From Faecalicatena contorta (GTDB lineage Bacteria; Bacillota; Clostridia; Lachnospirales; Lachnospiraceae): a stretch of DNA of 64,000 bases. A program made the position numbers and the translations under genes. Each line of letters opens with the position of its first letter. Position 1 is the stretch's first letter. Of this stretch, positions 1-8,602 are shown one piece after another. The notes under the pieces were generated by a model. It saw nothing but the letters and a program-made list of their open reading frames with translations. It did no database searches and had not been told where the DNA came from. Location: positions 310,001 through 374,000 of the forward strand of contig NZ_JAFBIY010000001.1 in NCBI RefSeq assembly GCF_021531975.1. The letters run 5' to 3'.

Positions 1-6
1 AAAATT

Positions 7-1404
7 ATGGAAAAAAGCAATACAAATGAAAATACGGTGATGAGCAGTCCCTATCAATTTGAGGGGAGGATTCCGCTTAAGCAGGCGATTCCTCTTGGCC
101 TGCAGCATGTTCTTGCCATGTTCGTCGGAAATCTGACCCCGATTCTGATTATTACTGCAGCCTGTGGTGCCGGAGATTTTGCATCTATTCAGGTGTCCTT
201 ATTACAGAATGCGATGCTGATCGCGGGTATCGTTACATTAGTCCAGCTGTATGCAGTTGGCCCGGTAGGTGGAAAGGTTCCGATCATTATGGGTACCAGT
301 TCCGGATTTATCGGTGTATTCCAGAGTGTCGTAAATATCATGGGCGGAGGCGTGGCTGCCTATGGCGCGATCATGGGTGCCAGTATGATCGGTGGTCTTT
401 TTGAAACGGTTCTTGGAGCTTTCTTAAAGCCTCTCAGAAAGTTTTTTCCGGCAGTTGTAACCGGTACAGTCGTACTTGCCATTGGTCTGTCACTGATCAG
501 CGTCGGCGTTGGTTCTTTTGGAGGCGGTTCTGCAGCAAATGATTATGGTTCTGCAGAAAATCTCCTGATCGGACTTGTTGTTATGATCATCATTCTTGTA
601 CTGAAGCATGGAACGAAAGGGCTGACCAGTTCTTCCTGTATCCTGTTTGGTATTATTATCGGATATATTATCTGTGCAATACTGCCGTTATTCCTTTCTA
701 CTACAGCAGTGAACGCAGAAGGTGTAGAGTATACAAAGGCATGGGTGTTGAACTGGGATAAAGTAGCACAGGCAAAATGGTTTGCGGTTCCACAGTTTAT
801 GCCGGTGAAACCGGTCTTTGATCTGCGTGCGATCCTTCCGGTTATGATTATGTTTGTTGTAACAGCGGTAGAAACAGTTGGTGATATTTCCGGCTGTATC
901 GAAGGTGGTATGGGAAGAGAAGCAACAGACAGCGAACTTGCAGGTGGTGTTATGTGTGACGGTGTTGGTTCTTCTTTTGCAGCACTTTTTGGTGTGCTTC
1001 CGAACACTTCCTTCAGCCAGAACGTAGGTCTTGTTGCCATGACAAAGATCGTGAACCGTTTTGCACTTGGATGTGGTGCGATCTTCCTGATCCTGTGTGG
1101 TCTTCTCCCGAAGCTTGCGGCTCTTGTATCTATCATGCCGCAGAGCGTACTTGGTGGAGCAGCTGTTATTATGTTCTCCTCCATCGTTATGAGTGGTATT
1201 CAGCTGATCACAAAAGAACCACTGACAGCACGTAATATGACTATCGTATCGGTTGCACTTGGACTTGGTTATGGTATCGGTGCAAACAGTGCAGTACTTG
1301 CAGCACTTCCGGACACGGTGAAGTTGATATTTGGAGGTTCCGGAATTGTTCCGGCTGCATTTGTAGCAATTATTTTGAACATACTTCTTCCAAAGGAGGA
1401 ATAA
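7..1404 (+). CDS. Xanthine/uracil permease, NCS2 family
   Basis: Predicted inner-membrane nucleobase:cation symporter of 465 aa, the usual length for NCS2 (nucleobase-ascorbate transporter) permeases. The sequence is almost entirely hydrophobic helices broken by short loops. It contains an early QHVLAMF segment and a later AVETVGDISG segment, the second matching the conserved NCS2 substrate-binding region, followed by an NTSFSQNVG stretch typical of the xanthine/urate branch. It sits one base upstream of a xanthine dehydrogenase operon, so xanthine or a related oxopurine is the likely substrate (inference from context). The start lies six bases from the window edge, so its ribosome binding site and promoter cannot be seen. 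Confidence 0.9.
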   Translation: MEKSNTNENTVMSSPYQFEGRIPLKQAIPLGLQHVLAMFVGNLTPILIITAACGAGDFASIQVSLLQNAMLIAGIVTLVQLYAVGPVGGKVPIIMGTSSGFIGVFQSVVNIMGGGVAAYGAIMGASMIGGLFETVLGAFLKPLRKFFPAVVTGTVVLAIGLSLISVGVGSFGGGSAANDYGSAENLLIGLVVMIIILVLKHGTKGLTSSSCILFGIIIGYIICAILPLFLSTTAVNAEGVEYTKAWVLNWDKVAQAKWFAVPQFMPVKPVFDLRAILPVMIMFVVTAVETVGDISGCIEGGMGREATDSELAGGVMCDGVGSSFAALFGVLPNTSFSQNVGLVAMTKIVNRFALGCGAIFLILCGLLPKLAALVSIMPQSVLGGAAVIMFSSIVMSGIQLITKEPLTARNMTIVSVALGLGYGIGANSAVLAALPDTVKLIFGGSGIVPAAFVAIILNILLPKEE

Positions 1405-1405
1405 A

Positions 1406-2200
1406 ATGATTTCTTTTCAACAATATGTGCGGGCGACAAGCCTGGAAGAGGCATATACGCTTTATCAAAAGAAAAATAATGTCATCCTCGGCGGCATGCT
1501 GTGGCTGAAGATGCAGAACAGTAATAAGGGGACAGCAATCGATCTGTGTGATCTGGGACTGGATCAGATTGAAGAGACACCAGATGAATACCGGATCGGA
1601 GCGATGGTCTCTCTTCGTGCGCTGGAAAAGCATGACGGATTAAATAAGCAGACAGACGGAGCGATGGAAGAGGCACTCAAACATATCGTAGGGGTACAGT
1701 TCCGTAATGTTGCCACAATCGGAGGCAGTATCTATGGTCGATACGGTTTCTCCGATGTCCTGACACTTTTTATGGCGCTGGATGCAAAGGTAGAACTGTA
1801 TCACGCAGGTGTGATGAGTGTAAAGGAATTTGCCGATTTTCCGCGGCAGACGAGAGATGTTCTTGTACGTGTGATTGTACCGAAGGCATCTGGAAAGACC
1901 GTTTATATGTCTATGAGAAATACGGAAACAGATTTTCCGGTTCTTAACTGTGCACTGTCTGAGATGGAAGGAAAATATACTTGTGTGATCGGTGCCCGCC
2001 CGATGAAAGCAGCTGTCTATGAAGATGAAAAAGGACTTCTTGCCGATGGTATCACTTTGGAATCAGCGGAAGCATTTGCGAAAGATATTGCTTCCAGGGC
2101 AGATTTTTCGGGAAATATGCGAGGCAGCGCTGCCTATCGCAGAAAAATATGCGAGGTGCTGGTAAGGCGTTCGGTACTTGCACTTGAGGAGGTGTCATAA
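1406..2200 (+). CDS. Xanthine dehydrogenase, FAD-binding subunit
   Basis: 264 aa, a typical size for the stand-alone FAD subunit of molybdenum hydroxylases. The N-terminal half holds the FAD-binding fold: GGMLWLKMQ near residue 30 and ATIGGSIYGR near 105-114, the pyrophosphate-binding loop of this family. It passes electrons from the Fe-S subunit to the final acceptor. It starts one base after the permease stop and its own TAA overlaps the next ATG (TAATG), so translation of the subunits is likely coupled. A full-length, intact member; which acceptor it reduces cannot be told from sequence. Confidence 0.9.
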   Translation: MISFQQYVRATSLEEAYTLYQKKNNVILGGMLWLKMQNSNKGTAIDLCDLGLDQIEETPDEYRIGAMVSLRALEKHDGLNKQTDGAMEEALKHIVGVQFRNVATIGGSIYGRYGFSDVLTLFMALDAKVELYHAGVMSVKEFADFPRQTRDVLVRVIVPKASGKTVYMSMRNTETDFPVLNCALSEMEGKYTCVIGARPMKAAVYEDEKGLLADGITLESAEAFAKDIASRADFSGNMRGSAAYRRKICEVLVRRSVLALEEVS

Positions 2201-2658
2201 TGAATATTGAACTGACTCTCAATGGGAAAAAAGTTTCTGCAGATATTGAACCGGATATGCTGCTTATTGATTTTGTGAGAGCAAAGGGCTGCTTTTCCGT
2301 AAAACGCGGATGTGAGACAGCCAATTGTGGACTTTGTACGGTTATGATGGATGATGTTCCGGTACTGTCCTGCAGTGTACTGGCAGCCCGTGCAGCCGGA
2401 CATCAGATTCAGACGCTGGAAGGGTTGCAGGAAGAAGCAGAGGAATTCGTTGGATTTATCGCAGACCAGGGAGCAGAGCAGTGCGGCTTCTGTAATCCGG
2501 GTTTTGTGATGAATACGATTGCACTGCTTCGTGAGAATCCAGACCCGACAGATGATGAGATTCGTGCATTTCTTGCAGGAAATCTCTGCCGTTGTTCCGG
2601 GTATGAAGGGCAGCTTCGCGGAATCCGCGCATATCTGAACTGGAAGAAAGGGGTGTAA
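2200..2658 (+). CDS. Xanthine dehydrogenase, [2Fe-2S] subunit
   Basis: 152 aa small subunit with two [2Fe-2S] clusters. The plant-ferredoxin-like N-terminal cluster ligands are CETANCGLC followed by a later Cys (VLSC). The C-terminal helical domain carries QCGFCNPGF and NLCRCSGYEG, the CxxC...CxC motif of the cluster next to molybdopterin. It shuttles electrons from the Mo site to FAD. Its ATG overlaps the stop codon of the FAD subunit gene by one base and the catalytic subunit follows four bases later, which is the usual FAD/FeS/Mo gene order. Confidence 0.93.
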   Translation: MNIELTLNGKKVSADIEPDMLLIDFVRAKGCFSVKRGCETANCGLCTVMMDDVPVLSCSVLAARAAGHQIQTLEGLQEEAEEFVGFIADQGAEQCGFCNPGFVMNTIALLRENPDPTDDEIRAFLAGNLCRCSGYEGQLRGIRAYLNWKKGV

Positions 2659-2662
2659 GAGC

Positions 2663-4954
2663 ATGGAACAGAACTTAAAAACAGTAGGACAGCCTGTCCG
2701 TAAGAAAGATGCCATGCAGCTCCTTTTGGGTAAGCCGGCTTATGTGGATGATGTGACACCTGCAGATGCACTTGTTGTAAAGGTGTTAAGAAGTCCCCAT
2801 GCACATGCGCTGATTGAAGAGATTAAGACAGATATTGCCATGAAAGTGCCCGGTATTGTGGCAATCTACACATACAAGGATGTCCCGCAGAAGCGTTTTA
2901 CGATGGCAGGACAGACTTATCCGGAGCCGTCGCCGTATGACCGCCTGCTTCTGGACAGACGTGTCCGCTTTGTAGGAGATACGGTTGCTATTGTGGCCGG
3001 TGAGACAGAAAAAGCAGTGAACCGGGCGCTTAAGATGATAAAAGTTACTTATCAGGTACTGGAGCCTCTTTTGGATTTTCGGATAGCCAAGGATAACGAG
3101 ATCCTGGTGCATCCGGAGGACAACTGGGAATCTCTGTGCCCGGTGGGTGCGGACAATAAGAGAAATCTCTGTGCCAGTGAGGAAAATGCGGACGGAGATG
3201 TAGATGCTGTATTTGCAACCTGTGATGAGATCGTGGAGCACACGTATCATGTAAAAGCCTGTCAGCAGGCAATGATGGAGACTTTCCGCACATACACGGA
3301 GATTGATCGTTACGGAAGACTCCATGTCATCAGTTCTACACAGATCGTATTCCATTGCCGCCGTATTATTGCCAATGCGCTGGACATTCCAAAGTCCAAG
3401 GTGCGTGTGGAGAAACCGCGTATCGGCGGTGGATTTGGTGCAAAACAAACCGTAGTGGCGGAAGTTTATCCGGCATTTGTCACATGGAAGACGAAGCGTC
3501 CGGCGAAGATGATTTATACGAGAGAGGAATGTCAGACAGCTGCGACTCCGCGCCATGAGATGGAAGTAAGAGTAAAGCTTGGTGCATCCAAAGAAGGAAA
3601 AATCCGCGCTCTGGATGTCTATACGTTATCGAACACGGGAGCCTTTGGTGAGCATGGTCCGACAACCGTAGGTCTGTCCGGGCACAAATCTATTCCGCTT
3701 TATACAGGAGGACTGGAAGCGCACAGATTTGTCTATGATGTTGTATATACAAATGTGCAGGCAGCAGGAGCATATCGTGGATATGGAGCGACACAGGGGA
3801 TTTTTGCAGTGGAAAGTGCGGTAAATGAACTGGCAGACCGTCTGCATATGGATCCGATTGAACTGCGTATGAAGAATATTGTCCGGGAAGGCATGGTAAT
3901 GCCGGCTTATTACGGTGAGAAGGCAAATGCCTGTGCGCTGGATCGTTGTATTGAAAGATGTAAGGAAATCTTTCACTGGGAGGAAAAGTACCCGGTTCGT
4001 GATATGGGAAATGGAAAAGTACGGACAGCAGGTGTTGCGCTTGCCATGCAGGGCTCCAGTATTTCCAATCTAGATGTGGGATCGGCAACGATGAAGCTGG
4101 GAGATGAAGGATTTTACAATCTGCTCATCGGAGCTGCGGATATGGGTACCGGTTGTGATACCATTCTTGCACAGATGGCTGCTGAGTGCATGGGCTGCCC
4201 GGTGGATGAGATTGAAGTCTATGGAGCAGACACAGACTCTTCCCCGTATGATTCCGGTTCCTATGCGTCATCGACCACTTATCTGACTGGAAAAGCAGTA
4301 GAGATGGCGTGCGAAGAACTGAAAGGCAACATGTGTAAGATCGCGGCAGGCATGTTAGACTGTGGGGAAGATGAAGTAGAATTTACCGGAGAAGGTGTCC
4401 GCAGATTAGACGGAACCGGATTTGTATCCAGATTTGATATAGCAACAAAATCCATGTTGAATAATGAGATTGCTGCACAGACGACAGCGACCCACAGCTC
4501 ACCAGTGTCTCCGCCGCCTTATATGGCAGGTATGGTCGAGATTGAGCTGGATAAAGAGACCGGTAAAGTGGATATACTGGATTATGTTGCGGTCGTTGAC
4601 TGTGGAACACCGATCAACCCGAATCTTGCCCGGATTCAGGTAGAAGGCGGGCTGGTGCAGGGTATCGGTATGGCACTCAGCGAGAATGTGACCTATTCTG
4701 CTTCCGGCAGAATCCTGGAGAACTCCTTCATGCAGTATAAGATTCCGACGCGTCTGGATATGGGACATCTGCAAGTTGAGTTTGAATCCAGCTATGAGCC
4801 GACCGGACCGTTCGGAGCGAAATCAATCGGAGAAATTGTAATTAACACACCGGCACCGGCATTGGCACATGCCATCCATCGTGCAACCGGAGTATGGCAT
4901 CGTACACTGCCGATGACACCGGAGAAGATTCTTATGGGGATAGAAGATGAATAA
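2663..4954 (+). CDS. Xanthine dehydrogenase, molybdenum-binding catalytic subunit
   Basis: 763 aa catalytic subunit that hydroxylates purines at a molybdopterin-Mo centre. Diagnostic segments are GGGFGAKQ near residue 255, the AYRGYGATQG loop near 370 and GPFGAKSIGE near 715-724, whose final Glu is the catalytic base in this family. The start is preceded by a GGGGTG ribosome binding site. The sequence is not divergent enough to call a specific hypoxanthine, xanthine or nicotinate substrate; the neighbouring NCS2 permease favours a purine. The gene overlaps the following nucleotidyltransferase by 8 bp. Confidence 0.92.
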   Translation: MEQNLKTVGQPVRKKDAMQLLLGKPAYVDDVTPADALVVKVLRSPHAHALIEEIKTDIAMKVPGIVAIYTYKDVPQKRFTMAGQTYPEPSPYDRLLLDRRVRFVGDTVAIVAGETEKAVNRALKMIKVTYQVLEPLLDFRIAKDNEILVHPEDNWESLCPVGADNKRNLCASEENADGDVDAVFATCDEIVEHTYHVKACQQAMMETFRTYTEIDRYGRLHVISSTQIVFHCRRIIANALDIPKSKVRVEKPRIGGGFGAKQTVVAEVYPAFVTWKTKRPAKMIYTREECQTAATPRHEMEVRVKLGASKEGKIRALDVYTLSNTGAFGEHGPTTVGLSGHKSIPLYTGGLEAHRFVYDVVYTNVQAAGAYRGYGATQGIFAVESAVNELADRLHMDPIELRMKNIVREGMVMPAYYGEKANACALDRCIERCKEIFHWEEKYPVRDMGNGKVRTAGVALAMQGSSISNLDVGSATMKLGDEGFYNLLIGAADMGTGCDTILAQMAAECMGCPVDEIEVYGADTDSSPYDSGSYASSTTYLTGKAVEMACEELKGNMCKIAAGMLDCGEDEVEFTGEGVRRLDGTGFVSRFDIATKSMLNNEIAAQTTATHSSPVSPPPYMAGMVEIELDKETGKVDILDYVAVVDCGTPINPNLARIQVEGGLVQGIGMALSENVTYSASGRILENSFMQYKIPTRLDMGHLQVEFESSYEPTGPFGAKSIGEIVINTPAPALAHAIHRATGVWHRTLPMTPEKILMGIEDE

Positions 4955-5516
4955 GCATATCCTATATTTGGCGGCTGGAAACAGCCGCCGTTTTGGCACG
5001 AATAAACTATTATATGAATATCACGGGAAACCGCTCTATGAGTATGGTCTGGATGTGATGAGCAGTTTCTGTCAGAAGCGGCAGGACTGTTCCCTTCTGG
5101 TGGTATCCCAGTATGAAGAAATACTGCGGCAGGTCAGGCAGAGAGAGATTCCCGCTGTGTACAGTCCGGACAGCAGCAAAGGAATATCTTTTACCATAAA
5201 AGCGGCACTGCAGGCACTGGGAGATGTTCCGGCGGAGGACTTCCTTATTTTTGCCGTGGCAGATCAGCCTTATCTGACGGAACGTACGCTGGAGCTTCTG
5301 GTGGAGCAGGCAGACGCCGATGTTGAGACGGCCTCTGTGGTATGTGAAGGAGTGCCCGGGAACCCGACCATGTTTTCCGCACGTCTGATCCCAGAGTTGC
5401 TTGCGCTTCGGGAAGACGAAGGAGGACGTAAAGTGCTCCGGAATCATAAGTGCGTGTATGTGGAAGTCGAGGACAGGCGCGAACTGTGTGATATTGATAC
5501 GGAGGGAGACTTATGA
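4947..5516 (+). CDS. Molybdenum cofactor nucleotidyltransferase (MobA/MocA-like)
   Basis: 189 aa NTP-transferase of the MobA-like family. The N-terminus LAAGNSRRFGTNKLL is the NTP-binding signature (family pattern LAAGxSxRxGxxK), and VADQPYLT holds the metal-binding Asp. In known relatives (MocA) the enzyme attaches CMP or GMP to molybdopterin for hydroxylases of the xanthine dehydrogenase family. It overlaps the catalytic subunit gene by 8 bp and is overlapped by the next gene through ATGA, so it is almost certainly co-translated and dedicated to maturing this dehydrogenase. MocA versus MobA specificity is not decided. Confidence 0.85.
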   Translation: MNKHILYLAAGNSRRFGTNKLLYEYHGKPLYEYGLDVMSSFCQKRQDCSLLVVSQYEEILRQVRQREIPAVYSPDSSKGISFTIKAALQALGDVPAEDFLIFAVADQPYLTERTLELLVEQADADVETASVVCEGVPGNPTMFSARLIPELLALREDEGGRKVLRNHKCVYVEVEDRRELCDIDTEGDL

Positions 5517-6214
5517 CAGCAGTATTTCTTACCAGCAGTCCGACAGGACCACTGGATGGCAGACGGCCGGTTGAAGGACTGGATGAAATGAATGATTTTG
5601 TGGTGAATCTCAAAAAGTATTGGAAGGATGCTTCCCGGTGCCTGATGATTACGGCAGCTCCGGACTCCTTTGCGCAGAATGATGAGATGACTTCATTTTT
5701 TGCCGGTGCAGTAGAAAGATCAGGACTTTCGACAGAATGCTTTGACCTGTGGGATGACCGAATCACAGATTTTTCCAGGGAGACTCTCCATTCTTATGAT
5801 GTGATCTTCCTCGGCGGCGGACATGTTCCGACTCAGAATGCTTTCTTCCATCGGATAAACCTCCGGGAAAACATACAGAATTTTGAGGGAATCATAATTG
5901 GAATCAGTGCAGGCAGCATGAACAGTGCAGATGTCGTGTATGCACAGCCGGAGCTTCCGGGAGAATCGGTGGATGAAGATTATCAGCGTTTCCTTCAGGG
6001 CCTGAATCTTACGAAAACGATGATCCTGCCACATTATCAGATGGTGAAGGACAGCTGGCTGGATGGAAAAAGATTGTACGAAGATATAACTTATCCGGAT
6101 AGCGCAGGCAGAGAATTTCTGATCCTTCCAGATGGCAGTTATCTGATGAGCATTGATGGTGAAGAGACCATCTGGGGAGAATCGTGGATATTGAAAGATA
6201 AGAAAATGGTGTAA
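5513..6214 (+). CDS. Peptidase E-like protein (class I glutamine amidotransferase-like, S51)
   Basis: 233 aa protein of the S51 dipeptidase E / cyanophycinase-like family. FLGGGHVPTQN and GISAGSMNSAD match the family's GGGNT and nucleophile-elbow (GxSAG) regions, which makes Ser of GISAGS the probable nucleophile. The intact family cleaves Asp-X dipeptides. It ends the purine operon with a 4-bp ATGA overlap to the MobA-like gene; why a peptidase is linked to xanthine dehydrogenase is unclear, so a different hydrolytic role is possible. No convincing rho-independent terminator directly follows. Confidence 0.75.
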   Translation: MTAVFLTSSPTGPLDGRRPVEGLDEMNDFVVNLKKYWKDASRCLMITAAPDSFAQNDEMTSFFAGAVERSGLSTECFDLWDDRITDFSRETLHSYDVIFLGGGHVPTQNAFFHRINLRENIQNFEGIIIGISAGSMNSADVVYAQPELPGESVDEDYQRFLQGLNLTKTMILPHYQMVKDSWLDGKRLYEDITYPDSAGREFLILPDGSYLMSIDGEETIWGESWILKDKKMV

Positions 6215-6283
6215 AGTCTTTGCATAATTCAATAAAGACTTTACACCTTAGATATTGATATGTAATAGTTCCTCTTTTTCGTT

Positions 6284-6421
6284 TTATTCTTTATCTTTCG
6301 GATATTCGATACCTAATATTTCCATAAGGTTTCTGTAAGCTTCAATTTCGGTACTGCCTCTTTGGGCTTCTTTGATTAAAAAACGTTGCATTTCTTCCTT
6401 TGTCATTGAATCCTCTCCCAT
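6284..6421 (-). CDS. Small hypothetical protein, 45 aa
   Basis: Unrecognised small ORF. It begins MGEDSMTKEEMQRFLIKEAQ and ends in a short acidic/basic tail, predicted mostly helical and soluble. Upstream of the first ATG lies AAGGCGGTGATT, a very good match to the anti-Shine-Dalgarno complement, and a second ATG five codons later has GGGAGAGG in front, so either start could be used; a TATAAT also lies upstream on this strand. These signals are the main reasons to think it is expressed. It is transcribed toward the end of the purine operon. No function proposed. Confidence 0.45.
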   Translation of the reverse strand: MGEDSMTKEEMQRFLIKEAQRGSTEIEAYRNLMEILGIEYPKDKE

Positions 6422-6490
6422 GAAATCACCGCCTTTCGTTGGTGATATTATATCATAGATAACAGAAAAAACTTAAGTCAATAAAAATAA

Positions 6491-6622
6491 ATGATGTTTG
6501 CCAACGAACTATGGCATGCATTTTTACCCGGAATTACCAGTACAGTAGTGGTAACAGCTATCGGCAGAAGTAAGAGACGAGGTAAGCAGAAGACTCCGCA
6601 GAATCCAGCCCGAAGCTGTTAG
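6491..6622 (+). CDS. Very small ORF inside one arm of a long palindrome, 43 aa
   Basis: Short ORF starting MMFANELWHAFLPGITST, with a short hydrophobic stretch and a basic C-terminal half (GRSKRRGKQK). I see no Shine-Dalgarno sequence. The reading frame lies almost wholly in the left arm of a 225-nt imperfect inverted repeat, and its stop codon overlaps the inner hairpin. The layout recalls type I toxin loci, but the hydrophobic segment is short and translation is unproven. Treat it as a candidate only. Confidence 0.2.
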   Translation: MMFANELWHAFLPGITSTVVVTAIGRSKRRGKQKTPQNPARSC

Positions 6623-6757
6623 AGCCAGAACAACAGACACTTCGTTCACTGCCTGTTGTTCTGGCTCTTATAGATTCGTGGCTTAGTCAGAGGAGTCGGA
6701 TGCATCGAGGCACTTACTTCTGCCGATACTGTATACCACTTACTATACTAAATTCCT
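6530..6757. repeat. Long imperfect palindrome (about 225 nt) at the 3' end of paaK
   Basis: Two arms of roughly 105 nt are inverted copies of each other about a centre near 6644. Matched blocks include TATCGGCAGAAGTAAG (6559-6574) against its complement at 6713-6728 and AGAGCCAGAACAACAG (6621-6636) against 6653-6668; between and outside these blocks the arms still align with substitutions and 1-nt gaps. Transcribed from either strand it would fold into one long hairpin. It directly follows the paaK stop and could be that operon's terminator, an inverted duplication, or a MITE-like element. Confidence 0.7.
6621..6668. terminator. Inner hairpin of the palindrome, likely bidirectional terminator
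   Basis: Perfect 16-bp stem (AGAGCCAGAACAACAG and its complement) with a 16-nt loop. There is no long U run on either side, so intrinsic termination would be modest. It lies between the minus-strand paaK operon and the small ORFs downstream of the purine operon. Confidence 0.45.
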
Positions 6758-7991
6758 ACTCATACCGCTCATCTATCACGCGTTTTGTCTTTTTCTCGCT
6801 TCGTGGAAGGACGCCGACTTCTACGACTTTGACAAGTGGTGTGAAGCCGATGCGGCTCTTTACTGTAGAAGCGATGCGGCGGCTCAGATCCAGGAAGTCG
6901 ATGTTTCCGGTTGTTTCAACATAGATACGCAGGGTATCTTTGCCGTCCAGGTGAGAGATACGAATCTGATATTCGCTGGATACTTCCGGGAATTCTTTGA
7001 GTATCTCTTCAATCTGGCTCGGGAATACGTTGACACCTTTGATCTTCATCATGTCATCGGTTCTGCCCATAATCGTATCAAGACGTGGGAATGGACTTCC
7101 GCAAGGGCAGGTTCCCGGGATAATGCGGGACAGATCATGGGTGCGGTAACGAATGAGAGGTGCCCCTTCTTTGACAAGGGTGGTGATTACAACTTCGCCA
7201 AGTTCTCCGTCAGGCAGCGGTTTTAATGTTACCGGATCGATGATTTCGATATAAATATAATCATCCCAGTAATGCATACCGCAATCTTCGTGGCAGCTGA
7301 TACCGATACCAGGTCCGTAGATCTCTGTCAGGCCATAAATATCATAAAGTTCGATTCCCAGTTCTGTGGAAATGCGCTGGCGCATCTTTTCACCCCACCG
7401 TTCGGAACCAATGACGCCTTTCTTTAAATGAATCTTATCTTTTATTCCGCGTTTTTCAATTTCTTCTGCAAGAAGAAGTGCATAAGAAGAAGTGGAACAC
7501 AGAACCGAGGATTTCATGTCCATCATCATCTGTAACTGTTTGTCGGTGTTACCCGGTCCCATAGGAATGACCATTGCGCCCAGTTTTTCTGCGCCGTTCT
7601 GGAAACCGATACCGGCTGTCCAGAGACCGTATCCCGGTGTGATCTGGATGCGATCTGTGTTTGTGATTCCTGCCATCTCATAGCAACGTTTGAACATGAT
7701 CGCCCAGTCATCTACATCTTTTGCAGTATAAGGAATGATGACCGGGAGTCCGGTTGTTCCGGAAGAAGAGTGTATCCGGACGATTTTTTCTTCCGGAGCG
7801 GTCATAAGTCCCAGGGGATATGCCTCACGCAAGTCATTTTTCTCGGAAAAAGGAAGCTTCTCAAAATCTTCTGCAGTATGAATACTGGAAACTCCGGCCT
7901 CTTCGAGTTTCCTGCCATAGAAACTGCCGGCGGAAATGAGAGCATTGATCTGCTGATTAACTTGCTGGATTTGTGTTTCGGATATTCTCAT
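6756..7991 (-). CDS. paaK: Phenylacetate-CoA ligase family protein
   Basis: 411 aa adenylate-forming enzyme that activates aryl acids to CoA thioesters. The P-loop-like SSSGTTGLPV is the phosphate-binding signature. YGLTEIYGPG, IRYRTHD and MGRTDDMMKIKG are the A5, A7 and A8 core motifs, and the C-terminal domain is complete. Slightly shorter at the N-terminus than the usual 430 aa. It lies 35 bp downstream of iorB on the same strand; linkage of paaK with indolepyruvate oxidoreductase is common in anaerobes, where aryl-pyruvates become aryl-acetyl-CoA and the ligase interconverts acid and thioester. Confidence 0.9.
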   Translation of the reverse strand: MRISETQIQQVNQQINALISAGSFYGRKLEEAGVSSIHTAEDFEKLPFSEKNDLREAYPLGLMTAPEEKIVRIHSSSGTTGLPVIIPYTAKDVDDWAIMFKRCYEMAGITNTDRIQITPGYGLWTAGIGFQNGAEKLGAMVIPMGPGNTDKQLQMMMDMKSSVLCSTSSYALLLAEEIEKRGIKDKIHLKKGVIGSERWGEKMRQRISTELGIELYDIYGLTEIYGPGIGISCHEDCGMHYWDDYIYIEIIDPVTLKPLPDGELGEVVITTLVKEGAPLIRYRTHDLSRIIPGTCPCGSPFPRLDTIMGRTDDMMKIKGVNVFPSQIEEILKEFPEVSSEYQIRISHLDGKDTLRIYVETTGNIDFLDLSRRIASTVKSRIGFTPLVKVVEVGVLPRSEKKTKRVIDERYE

Positions 7992-8026
7992 GTTTGTTCC
8001 ATCCTTTCTGTTTTGTCTTATGCTGT

Positions 8027-8602
8027 TTATTTAGAAGTATATGTAAGAGCCTGAAAATTGAGTGCATGGAATTTCTCAGGCAATGTTCGCACGATAGCGT
8101 CCTTAATGTCCTCTTCGGTAAGACCAAGCATTCCGGTGCGGGTAGCAGCACCGAGAAGCACCATGTTCAGGACTTTTGGAGAACCGATTTCCCGGCATGC
8201 AGTTTCGCCGTCTACAATGGTCAGATCTGGAACGACAGACTGCAGATAGTTAAGCATTTCCTGACCGTCGTAGAAAGAACCTCCTAAAGTTGCTGTGACA
8301 GGCGCAATGGTATGGCTGCTTACGACGACATGTCCGCCTTCTTTCAGGTAAGGAAGCATACGGACAGCTTCTCCGGGTTCGAATCCGATGATGAGATCAG
8401 CGGTTCCGGTCTCGATCATCGGAGAGTATAAGTCATCTCCCATACGAAGGTGACTGAAGACACTGCCGCCGCGCTGTGCCATGCCGATGGTTTCTGCGCT
8501 CATAACAGGAATGTTTTTGTGCATTGCTGCTGCTGCGATCAACTTGGAGGCGAGGACAGTTCCCTGCCCGCCGACACCGCATAATACGATATTTTTATTC
8601 AT
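8027..8602 (-). CDS. iorB: Indolepyruvate:ferredoxin oxidoreductase, beta subunit
   Basis: 191 aa gamma/beta-type subunit of the 2-oxoacid:ferredoxin oxidoreductases. NIVLCGVGGQGTVLASKLIA is the family's N-terminal signature, and AQRGGSV follows near residue 45. I chose the ATG at 8602 over an upstream in-frame start because AGGAGGTGACGACC sits directly before it. The start overlaps the end of iorA by 8 bp, so the two subunits are coupled. With IorA it oxidatively decarboxylates aryl-pyruvates to aryl-acetyl-CoA, reducing ferredoxin. Confidence 0.92.
   Translation of the reverse strand: MNKNIVLCGVGGQGTVLASKLIAAAAMHKNIPVMSAETIGMAQRGGSVFSHLRMGDDLYSPMIETGTADLIIGFEPGEAVRMLPYLKEGGHVVVSSHTIAPVTATLGGSFYDGQEMLNYLQSVVPDLTIVDGETACREIGSPKVLNMVLLGAATRTGMLGLTEEDIKDAIVRTLPEKFHALNFQALTYTSK

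Noticed and set aside
543-1184. 213-codon ORF antisense to the permease
   Set aside because: Mirror of a strongly conserved membrane protein gene, low-complexity translation and no ribosome binding site.
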